In this document: piece by piece, positions 1 to 5,600 of the stretch
Numbering within the stretch: the first letter of the stretch is position 1
Layout of the letters: the number at the start of each line of letters is the position of its first letter
Assembly: GCA_945835425.1 (NCBI GenBank)
Contig: CAMAJC010000108.1
Span: 1-6,803, forward strand
From: an uncultured Clostridia bacterium
Lineage (GTDB): Bacteria > Bacillota > Clostridia > Oscillospirales > Ruminococcaceae
Reading direction: 5' to 3'
Length of the DNA stretch: 6,803 bases
Program-made: the position numbers and the translations under genes
The notes under the pieces: model-generated
What the model saw: only the letters and a program-made list of their open reading frames with translations
Database searches by the model: none
Told to the model about the DNA's origin: nothing

Positions 1-62
1 TAGCTTTTATTTCAGGAAACTTCAGACATATCAGCGTCTGTTAAGAAGCGTATGCGAATCTG

Positions 63-85
63 CTTCCGCTTATCTGCAGCGGAAG
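63..85. other. Stem-loop (8-bp perfect stem, 7-nt loop) in the gene-free left end
   Basis: CTTCCGCT (63-70) pairs perfectly with AGCGGAAG (78-85) around TATCTGC. Neither strand has a T run directly after the stem, so I do not call it a terminator, although its place about 110 nt behind the last gene of the operon makes a role at the transcript's 3' end conceivable. It could equally belong to the leader of a gene beyond the left edge. Confidence 0.5.
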
Positions 86-129
86 AAAACATAAAATCAA
101 AGTTTCTTTAGTATACGAAGCCATACTCT

Positions 130-135
130 ATTATA
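130..135 (-). promoter_or_regulatory. Possible -10 element for a gene beyond the left edge
   Basis: TATAAT, a perfect sigma-A type -10 hexamer on the minus strand, in an AT-rich stretch behind the cvpA-family gene. The best -35 at 18 nt spacing (154-159) reads CCCACA, matching TTGACA only in its last three bases, so the promoter is weakly supported. Transcription would run left, out of the window. Confidence 0.25.
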
Positions 136-195
136 GTCGAAGATTATTTTGCATGTGGGGATGAAACGTGAAAAAAAAGTAACCAATTCGTAAAA

Positions 196-933
196 TCACG
201 AGGACCATTTCCCACTGAAGGGGCTGAGCTCGTAAAATGTTTTAAAGAGCCTGGTCGAATCGATCGTTTCATCGGTCAAAAATGGGATTCGGCTGCCGCT
301 GCAGTAAATCAGCAGCTTGATGATCACAACAATCACAAAAATACACAGCACCGCTTCCACCAGTCCGAGCAGCGCGCCGCAGATCATGTCCGGAACGCCG
401 ACGAGGACGCATTTGCGGATATTGCGCAGGGTCTCGCTCAGGGCACCGATAACGATCTTCAGGCAGGTGTACAAAAGCAGAAACAAAACGCTCTGCAGGA
501 TGATGTAGATGACCGGGTATACAATCTGGTCGACGAGGTTGGTCGACAGGGAGGTCACGGTTCCCGTGAGGGAATCTCCGATCATATCCACGATGTTGGA
601 CGTTTCGCCGAACATCCCGTAGATCATATTCCGCAGGATGCCGGGCACCTCCTGCATCGCCGCGGAAATCTGCATGGTCGGGTCATATTCTGCCAGCGAG
701 CCGGTGATGGAGCCGGAAATGGAGTCGATCAGCTTGTCGCGGAAATAAACCTGATAGATCGTCGTCGCCAGTGCGCGGCTGCCGATATAAGCGCCGATAC
801 AGCTTAACAGCCGTCCGCAGGAATTGACCAGCATGACCAGGAATCCTCTGCGGATGCCGTACCAGATAAAACCGACGGTGATCAGAATCACAATGAGGTC
901 CAGAATCAGACTGGGGGTTAATGCCTCGAGCAT
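196..933 (-). CDS. CvpA-family integral membrane protein
   Basis: 245 residues resembling CvpA, named for colicin V production in E. coli; the function in Gram-positive bacteria is not settled. Four membrane segments are visible: about 8-26, 31-53, 136-161 and 185-208. The first loop carries the family-like GIRRGFLVMLVNSCGRLL (26-43). A ~80-residue polar region with Asp, Ser and Gly (about 58-132) separates segments 2 and 3, longer than in the ~160-residue E. coli protein. The tail ends near FKTFYELSPFSGKWSS. The longest reading starts at an ATG at 939, but GGAGG is only 1-2 nt from that codon and 7 nt from the ATG at 933, so 933 is preferred. It is the last gene of the visible run, 47 nt behind the DUF5711-like gene, with which it may be co-translated or functionally linked. 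Confidence 0.85.
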   Translation of the reverse strand: MLEALTPSLILDLIVILITVGFIWYGIRRGFLVMLVNSCGRLLSCIGAYIGSRALATTIYQVYFRDKLIDSISGSITGSLAEYDPTMQISAAMQEVPGILRNMIYGMFGETSNIVDMIGDSLTGTVTSLSTNLVDQIVYPVIYIILQSVLFLLLYTCLKIVIGALSETLRNIRKCVLVGVPDMICGALLGLVEAVLCIFVIVVIIKLLIYCSGSRIPFLTDETIDSTRLFKTFYELSPFSGKWSS

Positions 934-940
934 ATACATT

Positions 941-945
941 CCTCC
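941..945 (-). promoter_or_regulatory. Ribosome binding site of the cvpA-family gene
   Basis: GGAGG on the minus strand. Spacing is 7 nt to the ATG at 933 but about 1 nt to the ATG at 939, which decides for the shorter protein. Confidence 0.8.
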
Positions 946-959
946 ACAAATACGTTTGG

Positions 960-984
960 TTAAGACACAGCTCAGGTGTCTTAA
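960..984. repeat. Inverted repeat (9-bp perfect stem, 7-nt loop) across the end of the DUF5711-like gene
   Basis: TTAAGACAC (960-968) and GTGTCTTAA (976-984) are perfect reverse complements around the loop AGCTCAG. The right arm contains the stop codon of the upstream gene (981-983). On the transcribed strand the stem is followed by AACCAAACG-type sequence and not by a run of T, so it does not look like an intrinsic terminator. It lies just 15 nt before the cvpA ribosome binding site and could act as an RNA processing or stabilising stem, or as a protein binding site. Confidence 0.7.
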
Positions 985-2216
985 CTGAGCGCCATATCTT
1001 CCCAGCGGGCCAGTTTGGAGTCGCTCAGAAGGTACAGCTTGTTCCCAAGGGTTGCCATAGCGAAGACGGACGAGTCGGTCGCCAGTTCTTTTTTCAGTTC
1101 AAGAGAAGAGTCGAATGTCAGAATCGACGTCTTTTCCAGCAGGTAGATCATGCCGTTGTCGTCGACGCAGACATCGTTGCCGCCGCCCTTTACCTGCACG
1201 TCTTCTTTATTTCCGCTGCGGTCGACACTGGTAAGGGTGAAGGACACGGCACTTGTGTCGGTATTGAGCAGGATCGTGCGGCTCGGGGTGAAGACATAGC
1301 GGTAGATCGAGTTGGAAAAAGGCACTTCCAGCTGGGTCTGCAGGTCGCCGGAGATAACGCCGACGAAGGTGTCGCAGAGCAGATGGATCGAACCGTCCGA
1401 CTTATAATCCACCGCGACCGGCATGGCGCCTGCGAAGGCAGCGACGCCCTTTTCTTCGGAGGACGGCCGGTTGACGTCAATAATATACACCTTGGCCACC
1501 AGGCTGTTGCTTTCAAAGCCGACACAGGCGATAGCCAGGTACGCGCCGTCGTCCGAGAAAGCCAGGTCGACGATCTGGTCGCTGGCCGAGTACCAGCGCA
1601 GAATCTCCTCGTTGCTGCGGCTGTGGACGATGACGCTGCCGGCATAGCGGGTCTCGCTGACAGCCAGGGCGTAGCTGCCGCGGCTGCTGATCGTGCCGGT
1701 GATCAGGGTCGATTCGGTGCGGCCGCTGTAATGGAGGCCGGAACCGGAGTCAATCCGGTAGCCGTAGCCGCCGCGGTCGTATGTAAGGAGTCTGCTGCCG
1801 CCGCTTTTGAGGACGGGGTTTGTGTACCGGTGGGTAAAGCTGTGCTGGGTGCTGCCGCCGTTATCAAAAAAGATGACTTCATCGGTCGTCCGCAGCACAA
1901 GGGAGTTCCCTGTCGTGGTCAGCTCCTGCGGGATTTCGCCGCCCAGCGAAACCGGGAATGAATTGCTGATGACGGTGCCGGTTTCGGTCTGCCCGCCGGT
2001 CAGGGTCTGTGCCAGATTGTCGACGTCGTAGTTCCGGTAGAGGTAGATACCGCCCAGCAGTACAATCAGGATGATGAGCAGCGACATGACCGTCAGAATG
2101 ATCCGCCTGATTTTTTTCAGTTTTACACTTCTGCGGTAAGCGTCCAGATCGTATCGGTCTTTTTCTTTCCGCTGTAAGGGATTTTTAGCCGTTGGTAACA
2201 CCATCCTTTGGTTCAT
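981..2216 (-). CDS. Membrane-anchored beta-propeller-like protein, DUF5711-like
   Basis: 411 residues, function unknown. A basic cytoplasmic N terminus (DRYDLDAYRRSVKLKKIRR, about 20-38) is followed by one strong membrane segment (about 39-60), after which some 350 residues should lie outside the cell (positive-inside rule). The outer part consists of repeating short beta-strand units reminiscent of WD40/PQQ-type propellers, for example LLTYDRGGYGYRI (143-155), LAFSDDGAYLAIA (218-230) and DDNGMIYLLEKTSILTFDSS near the C terminus. The overall plan matches DUF5711 proteins of Clostridia; I assign that family from memory. There is no lipobox, catalytic motif or sorting signal. The ATG at 2216 lies inside truA and has no clear ribosome binding site; an ATG at 2204 or GTG at 2201 are alternatives, with AAAGGA too close to either. 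Re-initiation after truA is plausible. cvpA follows. Confidence 0.78.
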   Translation of the reverse strand: MNQRMVLPTAKNPLQRKEKDRYDLDAYRRSVKLKKIRRIILTVMSLLIILIVLLGGIYLYRNYDVDNLAQTLTGGQTETGTVISNSFPVSLGGEIPQELTTTGNSLVLRTTDEVIFFDNGGSTQHSFTHRYTNPVLKSGGSRLLTYDRGGYGYRIDSGSGLHYSGRTESTLITGTISSRGSYALAVSETRYAGSVIVHSRSNEEILRWYSASDQIVDLAFSDDGAYLAIACVGFESNSLVAKVYIIDVNRPSSEEKGVAAFAGAMPVAVDYKSDGSIHLLCDTFVGVISGDLQTQLEVPFSNSIYRYVFTPSRTILLNTDTSAVSFTLTSVDRSGNKEDVQVKGGGNDVCVDDNGMIYLLEKTSILTFDSSLELKKELATDSSVFAMATLGNKLYLLSDSKLARWEDMALS

Positions 2217-2979
2217 AAGGGGTATAAGAAACTTTTGTCAGATAAAGCCCGGCCGCAGGAGCGGTAATTCCTGCGCGTTTCCGGTCTCCGCTTTCGATGA
2301 TCCGGGTCAGATCGCCAGGTTTGAGGACTTCCCTGCCGTTTGGCAGCAGCGTCCCGACCATGATCCGCACCATATTGTACAGAAACCCGTCTCCGCAGAC
2401 CCGGAAGAGGACCATATCCCCTTCCCTTTCCACATGGCAGCTGTAGATCGTGCGGGTGGTCGATTCTCCGCCGTCGGAGAAGGTCGGTTTGGCTTTGCTG
2501 CCGGTGCTGCAAAAGCCCCGGAAGTCATGGGTACCGACAAACTCCGCAGCGCACCGGTCCATCAGCTGCGCGTCCAGCGGGTATTTATACTGGAGCGCCA
2601 TCCCGTCCAGAAACGGGTTCCGGACCGGCGCGTTCCAAATCTGGTAGGTATACTCTTTCCAGCATACGTTATAGCGGGCATGAAAATCGCCCGGCACTTC
2701 CCGGCAGGACAAAACCGCGATATCGCCCGGGAGATTGACGTTCAACGCCCGGACAGCCGCGTCCACCGGAATAGTGTGCTCGGTGTCCATATGGAAAAAA
2801 TACTGTCTGGCGTGGACGCCGGTATCGGTGCGGGAGCAGCCAGTGATGCCTTCCCTGCGTCCCCAGACCTTTTCGATGGCATCCTGCAGGGTACTGGCAA
2901 CGGTTACAGCGTTTGCCTGCACCTGGTACCCATGGTACCGGGTGCCCTGATAAGCGATCTCAAACAGCAGCCGCCGCAC
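2185..2979 (-). CDS. truA: tRNA pseudouridine(38-40) synthase TruA
   Basis: Converts uridines 38, 39 and 40 of the tRNA anticodon arm to pseudouridine in the cytoplasm. 264 residues, typical length. Recognisable in order: the N-terminal strand LLFEIAYQGTRYHGYQ (4-19), the catalytic motif GCSRTDTGVHA (47-57) with nucleophile Asp52, ALNVNLPGDI (78-87), DFHARYNVCWKEYTYQI (98-114), GTHDFRGFCSTGS, and the late conserved DGFLYNMVRIMVGTLL. The family's start is the GTG at 2979, preceded by AAGGAGG with 6 nt spacing; the open frame continues a further 56 codons upstream into ecfT, but that part is antisense-like low-quality sequence and should be dropped. The gene keeps its common Firmicutes place behind ecfT. 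Its final 32 nt overlap the start of the next gene. Confidence 0.97.
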   Translation of the reverse strand: MRRLLFEIAYQGTRYHGYQVQANAVTVASTLQDAIEKVWGRREGITGCSRTDTGVHARQYFFHMDTEHTIPVDAAVRALNVNLPGDIAVLSCREVPGDFHARYNVCWKEYTYQIWNAPVRNPFLDGMALQYKYPLDAQLMDRCAAEFVGTHDFRGFCSTGSKAKPTFSDGGESTTRTIYSCHVEREGDMVLFRVCGDGFLYNMVRIMVGTLLPNGREVLKPGDLTRIIESGDRKRAGITAPAAGLYLTKVSYTPYEPKDGVTNG

Positions 2980-2985
2980 ACTACC

Positions 2986-2992
2986 CCTCCTT
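2986..2992 (-). promoter_or_regulatory. Ribosome binding site of truA, fused with the ecfT stop codon
   Basis: AAGGAGG on the minus strand, 6 nt before the GTG at 2979. It shares two bases with the ecfT stop (TAAGGAGG), so ribosomes ending ecfT sit on the truA initiation site. This fixes the truA start and suggests coupled translation. Confidence 0.85.
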
Positions 2993-3818
2993 ACAGAAGC
3001 CAATTCAAAAACGGCATCGGAATGATGTTCAGAATGATGATGATAACAAGCAGCACCGTCGTGACTCCCAGGGCAACAAAGTCCAGATGGGAATATTTCA
3101 GCTGCTTCATCCGGGTTCTCCCTTCGCCGCCGTGATAGCAGCGGCACTCCATCGCCAGCGCAAGCTCTTCTGCCCGTCTGAAAGCGGAGATAAACAGCGG
3201 GATCATGATTGGGATCAGAGCCTTTGCCCGCTGGATCAGCCCGCCGCTGTCCATATCCGCGCCGCGTGCTTTCTGGGCCGACATGATCTTGTCGGTCTCC
3301 TCCACCAGCGTCGGGATGAACCGCAGGGCGATCGACATCATCATCGCAAGCTCATGAGCGGGAAAATGGACGACTTTTAAGGGCGAGAGCAGCTGCTCAA
3401 TCGCGTCGGTCAGGGCAATGGGCGAAGTCGTGTAGGTCATCAGCGAGGTGCCTGCGATCAGCAGCACCAGCCGCAGCGCCATCTTGACCGAGGTATAGAT
3501 TCCCTGCCAGCTGATGTGGATCGGGCCAAGCTGCACCAGGACCGATTCCCCTTCGATGAAGAAAAGGTTCAAAATACCGGTGAAGATAATGATCGGCAGA
3601 ATCGGCTTGATGCTCTTGGCAATCATTTTGATGGGAATCTGCGAAACCATATAGCATCCGGCCAGAAAAAGCACAGCCGGGATGAATCCGAAGGGATTGG
3701 AAACGCAGAAAAGGATCACGATATAGAAAATCGTCAGCAGCAGCTTCATCCGCGGGTCCATCCGGTGGACCGGTGAATGTCCGGGAAAGTACTGGCCGAT
3801 GGTAATGTCTTTAAGCAT
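2991..3818 (-). CDS. ecfT: Energy-coupling factor transporter transmembrane subunit EcfT
   Basis: Membrane scaffold that transmits ATP hydrolysis by EcfA1/EcfA2 to the S component. 275 residues, about the usual 265-270. The N terminus has the family pattern GQYFPGHSPVHRMDPRMKL (8-26). Hydrophobic segments lie near 26-39, 43-60, 70-88, 113-128 and, at the C terminus, 246-268. Between them is the long cytoplasmic region with the two coupling helices: SIALRFIPTLVEETDKIMSAQKARGA (162-187), which ends in the first Ala-Arg-Gly motif (184-186), and AEELALAMECRCYHGGEGRTR (216-236). The second coupling motif reads Cys-Arg-Cys (225-227) rather than Ala-Arg-Gly; the central Arg is kept. The open frame extends upstream, but AAGGAG lies 7 nt before the ATG at 3818 and only 1 nt before the ATG at 3824, so 3818 is chosen. 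It overlaps ecfA2 by 8 nt; truA starts 11 nt after it. Confidence 0.96.
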   Translation of the reverse strand: MLKDITIGQYFPGHSPVHRMDPRMKLLLTIFYIVILFCVSNPFGFIPAVLFLAGCYMVSQIPIKMIAKSIKPILPIIIFTGILNLFFIEGESVLVQLGPIHISWQGIYTSVKMALRLVLLIAGTSLMTYTTSPIALTDAIEQLLSPLKVVHFPAHELAMMMSIALRFIPTLVEETDKIMSAQKARGADMDSGGLIQRAKALIPIMIPLFISAFRRAEELALAMECRCYHGGEGRTRMKQLKYSHLDFVALGVTTVLLVIIIILNIIPMPFLNWLL

Positions 3819-4677
3819 GGGCATTCTCCTTCTCTGCCAGCAGCTGCAGCAGCTTCTTTTTGGCGTAGGGCACCGTATAGACGTTTTCCGGCACCGGCAG
3901 GCCGTCGTCCAGCAGCCGGTGGAAAACATTGGTGATCTGCGGTACGGCGAGACGGATTTTTTTCAGTTCTTCGCTGCGGGCAAAGACGTTTTCCACCGTA
4001 TCGTAGGCGAAAATTTCGGCATTGTTCATAACCAGAATCTTGTCGGCAAAGTTTGCGACGTCCTCCATGCTGTGGGAGACCAGCAGAACAGTGTTGCCGG
4101 TGTGGGTATGGTAATCCCGGATCTGGTTGAGGATTTTGTTGCGTCCGCGGGGGTCCAGACCGGCTGCAGGTTCGTCCAGAATCAGGATCTTCGGTTCCAT
4201 GGCGATAACGCCTGCGATTGCCGCGCGTCTCTTCTGACCGCCGGACAGTTCAAAGGGGCTTTTTTCCAGCAGGTCGGCCGATAATCCGGCAAACTCCGCC
4301 GCCTCATGCACCCGTTTGTCGATTTCCTTGTCGTCCAGCCCCATGTTGTGCGGCCCAAAAGCGATATCTTTGTAAACCGTCTCTTCAAACAGCTGGTACT
4401 CCGGGTACTGGAACACCAGCCCGACGTTAAAGCGCACGTCGCGGATATTCATCCCTTCGCCCCAGATATCCTTCCCATTCAGCAGAATCCGCCCGGAGGT
4501 GGGCTTTAACAGGCCGTTGAAATGCTGGATCAGGGTGGATTTTCCCGAACCGGTGTGCCCGATGACGCCGACCATTTCGCCGCTTTCGATCGTCAGTGAT
4601 ACGTCGCGGACGGCAACCTTTTCAAACGGCGTACCGGGACTGTAGGTATAGGTTAAATGCTCAGTCGTAATAACCAA
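3811..4677 (-). CDS. ecfA2: Energy-coupling factor transporter ATP-binding subunit EcfA2
   Basis: Second ATPase of the ECF module, expected to pair with EcfA1 as an asymmetric heterodimer that grips the coupling helices of EcfT. 288 residues. Walker A GHTGSGKST (40-48); Q-loop FQYPEYQLF (89-97), where Tyr-Pro-Glu-Tyr is the EcfA2 form; signature LSGGQ (144-148); Walker B ILILDE (164-169) with catalytic Glu169; D-loop AGLD (172-175); switch His202 in VSHSMED. Nothing catalytic is missing. The start is a TTG at 4677: the in-frame stretch upstream reaches a stop codon after eight codons and holds no other start, and a purine-rich AAGGAAGGG lies 8 nt before it. The ~85-residue C-terminal tail is normal for the family. 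The last 8 nt overlap the start of ecfT, suggesting translational coupling of the two subunits. Confidence 0.96.
   Translation of the reverse strand: MVITTEHLTYTYSPGTPFEKVAVRDVSLTIESGEMVGVIGHTGSGKSTLIQHFNGLLKPTSGRILLNGKDIWGEGMNIRDVRFNVGLVFQYPEYQLFEETVYKDIAFGPHNMGLDDKEIDKRVHEAAEFAGLSADLLEKSPFELSGGQKRRAAIAGVIAMEPKILILDEPAAGLDPRGRNKILNQIRDYHTHTGNTVLLVSHSMEDVANFADKILVMNNAEIFAYDTVENVFARSEELKKIRLAVPQITNVFHRLLDDGLPVPENVYTVPYAKKKLLQLLAEKENAHA
3826..3831 (-). promoter_or_regulatory. Ribosome binding site of ecfT (inside ecfA2)
   Basis: AAGGAG on the minus strand within the last codons of ecfA2, 7 nt before the ATG at 3818. It rules out the longer upstream reading of ecfT, because the alternative ATG at 3824 would be one base away. 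Confidence 0.8.
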
Positions 4678-4685
4678 TTGGCTCG

Positions 4686-4694
4686 CCCTTCCTT
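4686..4694 (-). promoter_or_regulatory. Ribosome binding site of ecfA2 (supports TTG start)
   Basis: AAGGAAGGG on the minus strand, ending 8 nt before the TTG at 4677. It decides for the TTG, since no ATG or GTG exists in this frame between the upstream in-frame stop and the conserved protein start. Confidence 0.65.
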
Positions 4695-4716
4695 CATCTT
4701 TCTATTTATGTGCGTT

Positions 4717-5568
4717 TTAAGCCAGCAGCTTTTTCAGCGCCTCGTAGCATTCGTCTTCTGTCAGGATGTCCTGCGGCAGGTCAATCCCTTCCTGACGCAG
4801 CTCATAGACCAATTCCGTGACCTGCGGCACATCCAGGCCGACGCTTTTCAGCAGCTCGACCTCCGAAAAAACCTCTTTCGGCGTGCCGTCCCGCAGGATT
4901 TTCCCGTTATCGACGACCACGACCCGGTCAGCCTGTACGGCTTCTTCCATGTAATGGGTGATCAGGACGACAGTCGTATGAAAGTTTTTGTTCAGTTCCT
5001 TGATGGTGCGGATGACTTCGCTGCGGCCTTTGGGGTCGAGCATGGCGGTCGGCTCATCCAGCACGATAAAGTCCGGCCGCATGGCCAGAATACCGGCGAT
5101 GGCGACACGCTGCTTCTGACCGCCGGAGAGCTGATGCGGCGCATGTTCCCGGTATTCGTACATATCCACTTCTTTGAGGGCGTCATCGACCCGCTTGCGG
5201 ATTTCAGCCGGCGGTACACCGAGGTTTTCCAGAGCAAAGGCCACGTCCTCCTCAACGATCGTTGCGACGATCTGGTTATCGGGGTTTTGGAAGACCATGC
5301 CGACCTGCTGCCGGATATCGAACAGCCGGTCCTCGTCTTTAGTATTGATGCCGCAGACGATTACATCGCCGCCGGTCGGCGTCAGGATCGCGTTGAAATG
5401 CTTGGCCAGGGTCGATTTGCCGGAGCCGTTGTGCCCCAGTACCGCTACGAACTGCCCTGCCGGGATGGTCATGTCCAGTCCTTTGAGGACCAGATATCCC
5501 GGTGCACCTTCTTCATCCCCGGGGTATTCAAATACCAGCCCGGAAACGTTTATCTCTTTCTTCTCCAT
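4717..5568 (-). CDS. ecfA1: Energy-coupling factor transporter ATP-binding subunit EcfA1
   Basis: One of two ATPases of the group II ECF transporter module, which with EcfA2 and EcfT powers micronutrient uptake through exchangeable S components at the cytoplasmic membrane. The 283 residues are the usual length. Visible: Walker A GHNGSGKST (45-53); Q-loop FQNPDNQ (93-99), whose Asn-Pro-Asp-Asn form is typical of EcfA1 rather than EcfA2; ABC signature LSGGQ (147-151); Walker B FIVLDE (167-172) with catalytic Glu172; D-loop AMLD (175-178); switch His205 in LITH. All catalytic residues are intact. The C-terminal ~75 residues after the nucleotide-binding core form the regulatory/dimerisation tail of this family. 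The ATG at 5568 follows AAAGGTG with 5 nt spacing. It is followed after 39 nt by ecfA2, matching the conserved ecfA1-ecfA2-ecfT order. Confidence 0.96.
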   Translation of the reverse strand: MEKKEINVSGLVFEYPGDEEGAPGYLVLKGLDMTIPAGQFVAVLGHNGSGKSTLAKHFNAILTPTGGDVIVCGINTKDEDRLFDIRQQVGMVFQNPDNQIVATIVEEDVAFALENLGVPPAEIRKRVDDALKEVDMYEYREHAPHQLSGGQKQRVAIAGILAMRPDFIVLDEPTAMLDPKGRSEVIRTIKELNKNFHTTVVLITHYMEEAVQADRVVVVDNGKILRDGTPKEVFSEVELLKSVGLDVPQVTELVYELRQEGIDLPQDILTEDECYEALKKLLA

Positions 5569-5600
5569 TTCATCACCTTTACCCGATGGGATGTTTCTGT

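Larger units (their letters stand above)
1..195. other. Intergenic stretch without a supported gene
   Basis: AT-rich region downstream of the operon. It holds an 8-base A run at 171-178 (T run on the transcribed strand), the possible -10 element, a 5-bp hairpin CAGAC/GTCTG (23-27 with 36-40) and the 8-bp stem-loop at 63-85. The A run has only a 4-bp stem (TCGT/ACGA, 188-191 with 198-201) before it, too weak for a confident terminator call. The only open frames are a 26-codon one on the minus strand (12-92) and a 19-codon one on the plus strand (52-111), neither with a good ribosome binding site. Confidence 0.6.

Noticed and set aside
12..92. 26-codon minus-strand open frame after the possible -10 element
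   Set aside because: No ribosome binding site, low-complexity content, and it overlaps the stem-loop at 63-85; a leader peptide is possible but unsupported.
171..201. Intrinsic terminator behind the cvpA-family gene, using the 8-base T run on the minus strand
   Set aside because: Only a 4-bp stem (TCGT/ACGA) precedes the T run, with nine unpaired bases between; this is too weak to call.
921..1961. Long plus-strand open frame (346 codons) opposite the DUF5711-like gene
   Set aside because: It is antisense to a gene with a clear membrane segment and repeated beta-strand pattern; its own translation is Val/Ala/Asp/Gly-rich without a recognisable domain, and it has no ribosome binding site. It is a codon-bias shadow.
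2925..2939. Perfect palindrome-like GGTACC repeat around CAT
   Set aside because: It encodes the conserved Arg-Tyr-His-Gly-Tyr-Gln strand of TruA, so codon content explains it.
2434..3135. Plus-strand open frame of 233 codons opposite truA and the end of ecfT
   Set aside because: It is antisense to two well-recognised genes, and its composition is what reverse-strand reading of their codons would give.
2980..3147. 56-codon N-terminal extension of TruA in the same frame
   Set aside because: It lies inside ecfT, has no similarity to TruA, and a strong AAGGAGG marks the GTG at 2979 as the start.
3819..3929. 37-codon N-terminal extension of EcfT
   Set aside because: It overlaps the conserved C-terminal coding region of ecfA2, reads as Cys/Arg-rich noise, and the ribosome binding site at 3826-3831 points to the ATG at 3818.
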